A stretch of DNA of 64,000 nucleotides from Garcia nutans. Its lineage: Eukaryota > Streptophyta > Magnoliopsida > Malpighiales > Euphorbiaceae. Below the pieces are notes generated by a model that did not search any database, was not told where the DNA came from, and was given only the letters and a program-made list of their open reading frames with translations. The stretch covers positions 8,936,001 to 9,000,000 of the forward strand of contig CANTUV010000003.1 of assembly GCA_947685225.1 (NCBI GenBank), in the 5' to 3' direction. The position numbers and the translations under genes were made by a program. This document shows positions 23,813 through 35,400 of the stretch, piece after piece (within the stretch, counting starts at the first letter, position 1; every line of letters begins with the position of its first letter).

Positions 23813-23888
23813 ACGGCCCTAAGCCTAACAGTGCCAAAGTAGTAAGAACCATTCCATACGGGAGTGGGGGCGAAAATCCCCACTCACA
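23813..23888 (+). repeat. 3' LTR of C4, last 76 bp
   Basis: Continues the LTR cut at 16840 (first five bases are target duplication) and ends CCCCACTCACA, the conserved LTR terminus. What follows is unrelated to the element. Confidence 0.8.
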
Positions 23889-24716
23889 CAAATTAAAAAC
23901 ATGAAACTTGGAAAGAAGAAAGCTCTTAGACTTGAATGTCTTCTTGCACAAAAAAAAATTCTTCCTTCTTTTCAAGATGAATTATATCCCTAAAGCTAGA
24001 AAAAAACTATATCAAAAATATCCTCATCTTTTATGGGAGATAATTAGGGTATTCATAGGGGGTAAAACAACATATAATCAAATTAAGAACAGATTAGGAT
24101 AGGTTTAAAGGTATCTTGATCCAAAAAGGAGTCAAATTTTTAAAATTTCCTTGAAAATTGCAGTTCTAAGTTCCCTCCGCAATTCCCAGAGTAATGGCCT
24201 TTTAGTGCCTTTGAATCTACATTAGAACTTTTGCTCTTTTCCTTCAAGATTCTTAGGCAGTGTCGAATCTGATTCCACGGCCATGGTCATGGCTTTCATT
24301 TCTCTTCTAGAACTCTTCATTCTTTTCTCCCCATCTTTTGTCAACTTCAAAATGGATCCTATGGTCGTGGCCTTTTAGTGCCATGGTCGTGGCATTGTAT
24401 CCTCTACACCTTTTTGCACTATTTCTTCATTTTTGCACTATTTTTTAGTAAAAATTCTTATCTTTACTTTCCAAGCTAAGATTATAGATATTATAACTTC
24501 AATAAAGGAAAAAATATCATATTCAATTGAAAATAGTTAAAAACAAAGTTAGAATGACCCAAAATTTTAGTCAAAATATGACTCTATCAAGAAATAGATA
24601 GAAAAAATCTTGAAGTACTTAAGGTCTGGCAATGGGAGTGAGTACACATCTAAGTAGTTCATATATTTCTACAAGAAATAAGGAATTGAATGACACTGCA
24701 TAGTTCCTAAGATACC
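23889..24716. other. Unassigned spacer between C4 and C3
   Basis: No supported gene; the 64-residue plus-strand ORF at 23908 has no recognised feature. It contains CCACGGCCATGG-like words at 24278-24395, similar in style to the modules in the G1 and solo LTRs, so it may be a fragment of another LTR. Confidence 0.4.
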
Positions 24717-26775
24717 TGTAGACCCTTAATTTTGACCCTAAGCTAGTCGATCCTAATTAAAAAGGTCAAATTAAATTCGATCCAATTTTTAAACATAGGT
24801 CGGTCCAAGTCTAATTAGACCTAAAATAAGCTAGTTGATTTTTAAATGGTAAAATAAGTCTGATAAAAAATTCAAGCTGAGTTAGTCCAAGCATATGGTT
24901 TTGTTTTTTTTTTTTTTGGAGAAATTATGAATTTACCCCTATCGCAAGCCCACAGGCCTGGCTGCGTTGAATTGGTGGGCTCAATTCACTGCAGGGGCCT
25001 ACTACAGTGAGCTGTGATGAATTAGAATCCCCAATTTGCCACAAGCCTTGGCCAAGGCTTGGCTCTAGCCCCAATTCACCGCAAGCCCTTTAGCCTGGCC
25101 AATTGCGATGAATTTGCATGCCCAATTCACCGCATGCCCAAATTGGCAAGTAACGGGTCTTGAGTTTTATTGTTATTTCTGAACATGGATTTGATTGCAT
25201 CCAGATTCAATTCAAATCAATTTCCAATTTTAATTATGATCCTATGACCTTTGGGAGTCTTCAAATTTAACCTAATATACCTTATATATATAAATGATTT
25301 AATAAGCGATCAAGCAGTAGGCAATAATGAATCAACAAAATTAATTAAAAAACCTAGCAGTCATTGTTATCAAAGAGGTTGAGAGTTAGGATCAATCAGG
25401 AACTATTAAAGAAAGCAAAGCATACCAAAAACATAAAAAGACACAACAACTGAGGAGGCGGGGACCCTTGCCTCGAATTTGCTTTGATCCAGCCAAGAAT
25501 AATATTGATTCAAGCAGAAACGAGAGACATGCAGTTTGTTTCAACACTTTTAATTGAGAGGAACCAACAACGGAGGTTTGAATTTATTATTTATCTTGTT
25601 TTAAATTCACAGTAGCTATTTGTTTATCAACATTATTTTTAAATCATAGTAATTTTTGAATTTTCCAATATTATCGGGCAATAAGTCAGCTTAGTTTACA
25701 ATAATCACATAAATCCTTTTGAATTATATTTGCATAGCAATCTGTTAAGACATCCAATAGTAATTTATAAAAACATATCCGATATAATCACACAGTAGCA
25801 TTATTTATTCAATTACAGTAACCCTAGTTTCCCAAAATACCAAAACCATAATCCATTTTCCAAAACCCTAAACCCTAATACTATTTTTCTAAAATTAAAA
25901 CCCTAAAACCCTAATTTAAGAAAAATCCTAATTTGTATAAATATAAAACCCTAGTCTAGGAAAATCCTAATTCTCCAACAAAACCATATCGTGTAAACCG
26001 TCTACCTTCTGGAGGCGTTGCCTCCTTGAGCCCCGCCTGCTAACCAGCTAGCGGAACCACCGTACGTGATCCCTTGTCAATAGGGTCAATATTTATTTGT
26101 TCACTGTATTCTTTGTTATTTATCTTGTTTCCTTTTTAATTAAGTCCAAATTTTATTACAATGATTATTTATGTATTTATGAGTTTATATTTAATTTATT
26201 TGGATTTAAAGGGAATTATAAAAGGCATGTTTCTATCTAGTGTGGGCACCTTGTTTATTTAGTTTATATAATTTAATTTATTTTAAGGTTTTTGAGATAA
26301 TTGTAAGGGACACGTTTCCACCATTTGGTGGGTGTCCTATTTGATTTAATTGTAAGGACGTTTGGACATTGTAAGGGCATGTTTCCATCCTTGGATGGGT
26401 GCCTATTTTATTTGTTTTATTTTACTAATATGATGTTTTATTTTATTAATTTCATGTAGTATGGATAATATCATAATATTTAAGAATTTAATAATATTCA
26501 ATTCTGAAAAGGAGGTTGATTCCAATAAACCAAGCGTTATGAGGGTATTGGGCCACTTCTCACCATTCCCATGCATCCCAACTTTCCGAACCCGTTAAGG
26601 GGTTGGAGACTTCTTAGAAATAGAGTCATCCACCCCTTTCTTCTTTCTCAGCCCATCCGGATGGCAACTTTATTTTCTCCAGGTTTAGGCCGTGTTCTCT
26701 AAGGCAATAAGCCCAACAGTGCCGAAGTTGCAAGAATCATTCCACATGGGAGTGGGGGTAAAATCTCCGCTCACA
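24717..26775 (+). repeat. 5' LTR of C3 (2059 bp)
   Basis: TGTAGACCCTTAATTTT...CTCCGCTCACA. Contains the AATTCACCGCA/CCCACAGGCC GC-rich module (24945-25150), a stretch of AAACCCTAA-like motifs (25840-25980), and the conserved block with GGACACGTTTCCACC (26310). Left flank ATACC (24712-24716) would be one copy of the target duplication. Confidence 0.87.
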
Positions 26776-26776
26776 G

Positions 26777-26795
26777 TGGTGACTCTACTGGGGAT
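26777..26795 (+). other. Primer-binding site of C3
   Basis: TGGTGACTCTACTGGGGAT, one base after the LTR end; same type as C1 and C2. Confidence 0.8.
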
Positions 26796-27889
26796 AAGAG
26801 AAGTTGATTCCATTGGTCTTTATATTATTTTATTCTTTCTTATTATGATATTGTCCATTGCATCAGATTGCATTATGTGCGTGAGTTAGGACACCTATGT
26901 TACCCATGTTGTATTATATAAGGGATACCATACTTTCACTTAATGTGTGGAGATCGAGCATGACATAACCACTCATATCCTAGTACCTTTTGATATATAC
27001 TTGCTATGGGAGCCTAAACTTTTCAACCCAAAGACTAAAGCCCATGTAATTGGTCTAGTTACTTTCCTTAGGTTTATACCCAAGTGTTTTCTCTTTGACT
27101 ATGATTAATATATCTTAGTTTGAACCATGGCTTATTTGGTTTATTCCATTCCTAATATGACTTAATTATATTGTAAGCCCAAAATAATTTTTAAGCCCAA
27201 AAGACCAAAACTATTTTCAAAATTATTTTCAACACTTTTCAATGATGGTCTTTGGACATAAAACCTTTTTTAAGATGGGTCAAAATTTCTTTTTACCTCA
27301 TGGCCCAAGTTCAAAACCCAATCTATTTTCAAACAAATATTTTCACAATGAGCTTTGAAACAAAAATATTTTTCACTTCATGGCCCAAGCTCAAAGCCCA
27401 AAAAATATTTACAATGGACTTTGAAACAAAAACATTTTAAATGAACCTTTTCATTGGGCTTACAACTATTTAGGATAATAATGGAATACTTAAAATCAAA
27501 TGTGGGCCTAGTTTACACTAATCTTATTAATCATAGGCTTGTTTGAAGTATGGATCATTAGTTTTTTTTTTTTCAAAATTAGAAATCTATTTTTGATAAA
27601 CTTTATAATTTAGTTATAATCTAATATAGCATAGAAGCTATCTTTTGTTGATCCAATTGATTAAGACTTAATTAATGGGAGTTATCATGGACTGAGTTCT
27701 AAATTTGAAAAAACAACTATTGGTTAAATGTCTGAGTGAATTATTCAAAAACAAGATATCCCATGTTGATATTTTGTTGATCACATACCTAGGAAAAGGG
27801 ACTCACTATTCATGTGTGAAAGTTATAAGATTGGAAGGTTCGTTCCTACTATGTTGAGTTGATTTGATTTGTTTATTACTTATGCATCC
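26796..27889 (+). other. Leader between PBS and gag of C3
   Basis: Counterpart of the C1 and C2 leaders in plus orientation. Includes duplicated text around 27290-27390 (TTCA TGGCCCAAG...CAAA words). No gene is supported. Confidence 0.65.
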
Positions 27890-29460
27890 ATGCATACATG
27901 CATTGCATCTCATATTATTGATCCTTTCTGGCTCACAACCCTAGATTATAACAGTTCAAGAGCCTACAACATTCCAATCTATACCGACGATGTAGAATTC
28001 AGTCACGACTCAGTCACTTTCTCACCAAAAGCAACAGAGCCATAACATATTCAAAAGATGATAGATGATGCCTTCAATGCCAAAATGGAAGAACTAAAGG
28101 GGTCCTGGCTAAGACCATGAGAAGCCAAATGGTTGCAATATTTAGGAATGCTGCTGAAGCATCTGCTAGTACCAAAAAGTAGAAAGACAAAGGAAAGGCT
28201 AAGGTTGGTGAAGTAGCCTTCAATGATGACAAGATGGTTATGGATGATGATGAATACTAGGCACAGTACTTTCAAGATCCTCAAGATAAGAAGGAGTCAA
28301 AGGTTGTGGAGAAATCAACTGTTGAAAAGACCAAGACTTTTAATGTAGAGAAGATGATTGTGGACTTGAAGAAGAAGTTTGAAAAGAAGCTGAAAACCAA
28401 AGAGATGTTATAAGTAGACAAGTTGTTTGAACAAGATGAGGAAGTCATATGTTAAAAATGATTGCTTTTTCTAAGTACAATGGTACATGAATTCCTCATT
28501 TGCATGTTAAATAGTACATCACTTCCATGCAGTCTGCCCAAGCAACTAAGGCTCAAACTCTAAGGTATTTCATCTTTTACTGGATCCTGTTGTGCAAAAT
28601 TGGTTCAATACCTTAGAGGAAAGTACTCAAAAGAACTGAGATTTGCTGTATAAAGCCTTCATCCAGTAGTATGGGTATAATGTGGAATTAAAAGTGACTT
28701 TGTTGGAAGTTGAGTTAATCAGGCAGAAATAGAATGAGAATTTTGTTGACTATGTGAAAAGGTGGACAAACAAAGTTGCATTGCTCAAGAAAAAGCCCGA
28801 TGAGTCAGATCAGATTAGGATGATTGTGAGAGGGGTGCTACCTAATCTTCGTGAAAGCATGTCCCACACCCTTATCAGAGATTTCAAAGATCTTCTCCAA
28901 GCTGGCTTACAAATAGAAGAGTGGAAACGGGTGAAGAATCGCTTTTCTAGAAGGAGGAATGAAAGAGGGAACTACCAATATGGTAGTCAAAGTGAACAAA
29001 AAGAAATGGATGTCCATGAAACTACTGACCAAGGGAATAAGAGGCAATTTTAAGAGTTATGGAGAACTTTATCTTGGGTTTTCAATAAGTTACAGCCATT
29101 GGCTCCTTGACTACTACACAATCCTCTGCCAGCAAATTTTGAAGCCAAGTCCTTCTGTCAATTCCATTAAATGTAAGGGCATGATATAGATAAATATGCT
29201 TGATTAAGGCACAAGATCCAAGATTTGATCGATAGTGGCAAGCTATTCAAACCTGATAAATCCAATACTAAAAGAAATCCATTGCCTAAGTTTGGAAGAA
29301 TGCCACCGCCAGCGATCTTCATGATAGAAGGAGGATTGATGGAAAGTTCTATCTTGTTGTCTTTTTAAGATATGGATGGAGAAATTGCTGAGAAAGGGGT
29401 TGCTAGTTTTGGTCCTTGCCCTTAATATGTCCAAGTAGAGAAAGCTCTTTTGACTTCAAA
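27890..29460 (+). pseudogene. Ogre/Tat-type gag of C3, heavily decayed
   Basis: Collinear with C1 and C2 gag from ASHIIDPFWLTTLDYN to the tail, but with many in-frame stops (for example in place of the Q of EPEQIQ near 28040, and after STKK near 28180) and frameshifts. The longest intact piece, about 28754-29053, reads KRWTNKVALLKKKPDESDQI, MIVRGVLPNL, FKDLLQAGLQIEEW. The knuckle region survives as CQFH near 29156 but its H is followed by a stop. It is the most degraded gag in the window, consistent with C3 being an old insertion. Confidence 0.85.
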
Positions 29461-32400
29461 TCAATAAAACTTCCCTTGGCTTGTTTGGTTTTTTAGTTTC
29501 ATTTTCTTTCTTTGGTGTTTTTAGAACAATTATATTTTTCAAATTAAGATTGTTTTGAATAAATTATTTTCATTAATTTTTTGTTGGTCTTTGTTTATTT
29601 TGGTGCTCAACCAATGATGAATATAGCTTGATATTCATAAATTAGTATATCTATGCATCATAATTTGAATGACTTTACTAGGTGAGGGAGTTGTTCTATA
29701 GCATTGAGTTGTGTATGCTTAATTAGAGAGGGCTCCTACATAATTATAAGTGTCTAGGTCCTAGTCAATCTTAGAACATGCTTTGACAAACTTTTGAGAT
29801 GAAATTAAACTTTGCTTATTTAAGGGAGAAATGATCTAGGCATTGTTTGGTAAGCCAATGACTAGAATCTACCTCATTAATATCAATCCCTAGTTTGTTA
29901 CTTTTAAGCCTTCATAAGATTTTAGCTTGCATTTTTATTAGCTTGTGAACCTCGATAACCTACCCTGAGCTATTATGACACTTATGACAAGTCTGATTAT
30001 CACTGATGCAAAGGGGCAAAATGACTGAAGAAAGGGATGTTCAATCAAGGCTATGAAGAAAGTTGAAATTTACCCGAATTTAGGTTTGATGGCATCAAGA
30101 TTACAAATAATTCATTCTCATTGAAGCAGAATTATGCTACTCTTAGAACCGATAGTATGAACAATAAGACTATCTTAGAGCTAAAAAAAGAAAAAAAGAA
30201 GAAAAGAGAAAAGGAAAATAAAATAACAAAAGTTTGAAAGGGCAATGCAGAAATCCAACAAAGTTCTTTCTACCTGAAATAATAGAAGACGTCCACTTAG
30301 AAGAAGTTTGACTTTAATTGGTCCAACCCAACCAGAGATTCAACCAAAATTAGAGAAGTAGGAGAAAGACCATCAAGTTCATAACACCCGTCACAGCTCC
30401 AAAATAGTAATTTTGGAGTTCTGCATAGAAAAAGGACAAAATAATGAAATACCAAAAGAAAGGAAAAAAAAATAAACAAAAAGAAAGGAAATGGAAAAAA
30501 AGTGAAAGAATGAGGGGTCTCCAACTTTTTAGAAAGGCAAAGACTGTCCTAATCAAGATCCATATTCATGCTAAAAAGATGGAAGAATGTTCAAAACTCT
30601 TTATAATGTGAAGATGTGTCATTTGTGTCACGTTAGCTCCGATTTGAAAATGGCCTTCATTTAACCGATATCCCTTATAGATCCCATTTCAAGCCTGTTA
30701 AAGATCTATTGATCTCTCTTGGTAGGTAGAGTCTATTAGTAGGGATTATTTGAATAAACATGCCTATGAGATAGATAATATTTAAGCTCAATGAGAGCTT
30801 TGGCCAAGTAATGTGTATATGCCTATCTAAAGTGCAACAGTTCTTACTCAAATAGAAATGATTTCCGAGTTTAGTATTGTAACTAGGGTTGTCATGTTAT
30901 AGATATGTTAATTTGGAAAAATCAAATCTTAAGGTATAATGAGACCAATATGACAAAGCCAGAATGTGATTTAAAAAAAAAGGTATTTCTTGTTATATAA
31001 ACTTTCAAGTTAAGAGAAGTATGTCGCACCTTTGAATCTCAAATGACACATTGGGAAAAATAAATAATCATTCTCAAGGTTATGAGGAAGCTACCAACTA
31101 ATGTGTTGAATCATAGTTAGAAATGGATGTATCTCTATGCCCTACCACTCATGTTTTCAATATTTGGAAAGCCATAAAAGTAAAGTCTTCTACCATTTTA
31201 ATACAAGGCATGAACGAGCATCTGGAAGGAATCCATGGAGGCACTTCAGCTGGTCACCCCGGTCTATGAGTCAATAGAATCACCATAAGTATTATTCATG
31301 CATATCATGTATACATGAGCATATCACACTGTATTGTCTATTCTTTGTCAAAAAGAATACCAAACATTTTGTGAAGTAAACAATCAGAAGCATATATAGA
31401 ATCAGGGGGCATGGAAGGCCCATCACTTGAGAAAGATCCAGTCATATTGCAAAAATAAAGATGCATGCTTATGAAAGGAACCAAAAAAAATGCAAACATT
31501 GATCAAAGCCTACATGGGAACAAAATCATTGATTTGAGCCTACATAGGGGGACAAAACTTCTTCTTTTCAATTCTTGATTTTATGTGTGTACAAAATATT
31601 TTCATACTCACTTTTAATATTTTGCCACACAGGGGGCAAAGAGAGGATATGAGAGCTAGCTAAAAAATAGCTGAATTTTTTACAAAAGTAAGAATGAAAG
31701 AAGAAAGTAAGAACCTAAAAGAATGATGATACAAAAGATAAAAGGCCAGTCCAGCTATAAGAGTTGAAATCAATCCATTGAAGGATGGAACAAGTGGCAA
31801 GAAGAAAGCCCGCACTTTCAAATGATAGAAGATCAGTCCAGCTAGAAGAGCTGAAGGCAATCCATTGAAGAATGGATCAACTGGCTAGAAGAAAGCTAAA
31901 TCTCTCAGATGATAGAAGTTCAGCATAATCCATTAAAGAATAGAACCAATTAGATAGAAGAAAGTTAGAATTCTAAAACAATAAAAAGATGATCAAGCTA
32001 GAAGAGATTAAGTCTTGGGTCGAGCACCCTAATCCAATCCGGGTCTAGAACCCTAATACAGTCTTGGGTCGAGTACCCTATTCTAGTTTTGGGTCGAGCA
32101 ACCTAATTCAGTTTTGGGTCGAGAACCCTAATCCAATTTTGGGTCGAGCACACTAATCCAATTTCTAGTTGAGCACCCTAATCCAGTCTTAGATTGAACA
32201 CCCTGATCCAATTTTGGTTTGAGCACCCTAATCCAATTTCAGGTCGAGCATCCTAATTCAGTCTTGGGTTGAGAACCCTAATCCAGTTTTAGGTCGAGCA
32301 CCCTAATTCAATTTCGGATCAAGCACCATAATCCAGTCTTAGGTTGAGAACCCTAATCTAATCTTGGGTCGAGAATCCAAATCCAGTTTTGGGTCGAGCA

Positions 32401-32668
32401 CTCAATTTAAATCTAATATCGAGTCAAGCACCCAAATCAAATCCAGTATCGGGTAGATAACCAAATTCAATTTAGGGTCCAGAAAAAAAACCAATTCGGG
32501 TCCAAAACCCAATCAAACCACCTCACATCTAGAACCCAAATATTTTTTCGAGTCCAGAACTCAATCCAGGTCCAGAACCCAAACCACCTCGGGTCCATAA
32601 CCCATTTTCACCAAAATTAATTCAAAAGTCATGTTGATTTTCACTCTCTAAATAAATTCAAAATCATT
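29461..32668 (+). other. Non-coding 3' internal region of C3
   Basis: Matches C1 (7593-5016, inverted) up to about 31990, then changes to a C3-specific minisatellite before the PPT. Minus-strand ORFs at 30297-30556 read across a purine-rich stretch and are not conserved. Confidence 0.7.
32005..32600 (+). repeat. Minisatellite, about 25-bp unit, next to the C3 PPT
   Basis: Roughly twenty degenerate copies of TTGGGTCGAGCACCCTAATCC-like text. It occupies the place held by the 40/41-bp arrays of C1 and C4, and resembles the CTCGGGTCTAAGTACCC repeat of C4 more than their main unit. Confidence 0.8.
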
Positions 32669-32684
32669 CAAGCAGGGGGCAAAC
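32669..32684 (+). other. Polypurine tract of C3
   Basis: CAAGCAGGGGGCAAAC directly before TGTAAACCC of the 3' LTR. Confidence 0.8.
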
Positions 32685-33808
32685 TGTAAACCCTTATTTT
32701 TTACCCTTAGCTAATCGATCCTAATTAAAAGGTCAAATTAAATTCGGTTTGATTTTTAAATATAGGTCAATCCAATTCTAATTAGACCTAAAATAAGCTG
32801 GTTGAATTTTAAATGGTAAAATAAGTCTGATAAAAATTCAAGACGAGTCAGTCCAAGCATATGGTTTTGTTTTTTTTTTTTTTAAATTATGAATTTGCCC
32901 CTGCCGCAAGCCCACAGGCCTGGATGAGGTGAATTGTTGCACCCAATACACCGCAGGGTCCTACTGCAGTGAATTGGGGCTCCTAATTCATCGCAGGCCC
33001 TTTGATCCGACCAGCTGTGGCGAATTGGCAGCACCAATTCACTGTATGCCTGTAGGCCTAGCCAGCCGCAGTGAATTGGCACGCCCAATTCCCCGTAGGC
33101 CCAAAATGGCAAGTAACGTGTCTTGAGTTTTAACGTTATTTTTGAACTTGGATTTCACTGCATCCAGATTCAATTCAAATCATTTTCCATTTTTAATTAT
33201 GATCTTATGAGCTTTGGGAGTCTTCAGATTTAACCTAATATACGTTATATAAATATAGGATTTAATAAGGATCAAGCAGTGGGTAAAAATCAATCAGCAG
33301 AATTAATTAAAAATCCTAGCAGTTGTGGTTATCAAAGAGGCAGAGAGTTAGCAACAATTAGGAACTATAAAAGAAAGAAATACATACCAAAAACATAAAA
33401 AAAAACACAATAATTGAGGAGGCAGGGACCATTGCCTCGGATTTTCTTTGTTCCAACCAAAAATAATATTGATCCAAGCAACAATGAGAGATAGGCAGTT
33501 TGTTTCAACACTTTTAATTGGGAGGAACCAACAATGGAGATTTGAATTCATTGTTTATCTTGTTTAAAATTCACAGTAGCTATTTGTTTATCAACATTGT
33601 TTTTAAATCATAGTAATAATTGAATTTTCCAATATTAATGGGCAATAAGTCAGTTTAGTTTACAATAATCACATAAACCCTTTTGAATTATCTTTGCATA
33701 GCAATCTGTTAAGACATCCAATAGTAATTTATAAAAACATATCCAATATAATCACACAACAGCATTATTTATTCAATTACAACAATCCTAGTTTCCCAAA
33801 ATACCAAA
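32685..33808 (+). repeat. 3' LTR of C3, truncated
   Basis: Matches 24717-25850 of the 5' LTR, starting TGTAAACCC and ending ATACCAAA, where the 5' LTR continues AACCATAATCC. The last 0.9 kb of the LTR is missing on the far side of element B. A plus-strand ORF at 32929 crosses the GC-rich module and is not meaningful. Confidence 0.85.
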
Positions 33809-33809
33809 T

Positions 33810-35400
33810 TGTAATGACTTATACCTTAATACAGACTATTCAGTCATCATAATCATTTCCAGAATTGTATCTTTGTTTACATACCCCTTACTTATATTTA
33901 CAATTAGTTATTTGTAAAAACCACAAATGATAACAATTCCCAATTCCCAATTTACAAGTCTTAACACAATAATTTTACACATTTTCACTTTGATCTCACT
34001 CTTTATACCATTACCACATATTAATTCAATATCACCAGTATACAACAACGAAATATTATTTTCTTATTAAGATTCATTTCCACAAGATATTCATCAACCC
34101 AACATACACATTATCACATATCTCTCATACTCTTAATACAACTATATATTTTGAATCTCAATAATTATTCATAAACTTACCACATTCCATATCAATTGAT
34201 CTAACAATCACAATATGAACATCACAGCCTTATTCTATTCTAGTCAACCTTTAGCCTACTTAAAATCATCATTCTGTTTCAATTTATGACCTAACTCTAT
34301 TAGGTCAAACTTATTTTCAAATTCCAATTCTCTTTGGATACAACATCACAAATAATACTCATTTCAACTTATTGAAGTTAATGCTTATATACAATCAATA
34401 TACATCTTTCCAAATTAATTCTCATGATCATCTCCTAACTTATTCATTTCCCCTAGTCTTATTCACTTTAAACATCATTTCATCAACTTATTCATATTAT
34501 ACCATTTTTAGACACATTCAATATAACTCTTAATCACATTTCATAATTCCTCTCATTTATCATCTTCTCATATTTTATATGATTACCATATTTACATAAT
34601 CATTTTTCTTACCCATCATTTATAGCTCATCATATTTTCACAATTTCTTCTGTTTCCACATTGTCTATTGTCATAAATAAATTTCTAACATAAGGTTACT
34701 AGTTCCAACTATACCAACCACAAATCTTACTTATATCTCATGAAATAAAACTATCAATCTCACAAAATATATTTCACAGTTGTATCATTTCAAGCCCACG
34801 CTCGTGGGTTTATAAATAAACACTGCCTTCACTATAACTTTTCCTCAAATGGTTCTTATCTCGATGCTATGCCTATATCTCAATGGTCACATGCCCGTGG
34901 CATCTCAAAATCACACATTTACTATCTAAACTCCTACTACATGAAGAGTTAATGCATATCAACTCTGTTTTAAAATAATTTACCCTTATCCAATTGTTCT
35001 TTATTAGCCTAAACACATGATCTAACAATATTATTATTAACAACTTATATATATATATATGTACATATACATTCCCATGCCAATTATATACTAATACTCA
35101 ATAAAACTCCATTTCCAATCTTAGATTCCATTTACCAATAATTATGAATTATACCTAAATTTATCCAACAAGTTTTTTTTCTTATACTAATTTCTCCTAC
35201 TTACATCAAATAAGTAATGTCTAACTCTCTAACAATTAAAATAAATTCCAAGTTTAAACTTTCATAAACAAACCAACAAGCTTATATAATATACTTACAT
35301 TAAGTTTCATTCAATAGAACTTATCTTTAATTTGATTATACACTAACTTTTTTTATTAAATATTGATTATTCGATCATAATTTCTATTTACTTACTCTAG
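33810..35400 (-). repeat. Possible diverged 3' LTR of B
   Basis: Begins TGTAATGACTT exactly where the C3 LTR breaks. It has weak shared landmarks with the G1 LTR (AAATGGTTCT and CGTGGCATCT words with degenerate CCACG/CGTGG inverted words at 34790-34915). The inner end is not clear and no close copy exists in the window. AT-rich, no gene. Confidence 0.35.

Larger units (their letters stand above)
12299..23888 (+). mobile_element. Ogre/Tat-like element C4, 3' part, hosting C2
   Basis: Plus-strand element with internal region 12299-14568, PPT and 3' LTR. Its 5' part lies beyond C1, off-window. The LTR is split: 14569-16840 and, after the C2 insertion, 23813-23888. The two halves rejoin logically, because the GTTCTCTACTGC end at 16840 and the ACGGCCCTAAGCC start at 23813 reproduce the continuous LTR sequence seen in C3 near 26690-26710. 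Confidence 0.8.
24717..33808 (+). mobile_element. Ogre/Tat-like element C3 (gag-only), cut in its 3' LTR
   Basis: Plus-strand copy with 5' LTR 24717-26775, PBS 26777-26795, leader, degenerate gag, about 3.2 kb of non-coding DNA, PPT 32669-32684 and 3' LTR from 32685. At 33808 the LTR stops in ATACCAAA and element B sequence begins. The lack of pol matches C1, so absence is a family trait rather than one deletion. The two LTRs differ at roughly one base in ten over 25160-25320 versus 33130-33290 (eye estimate). Confidence 0.83.
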
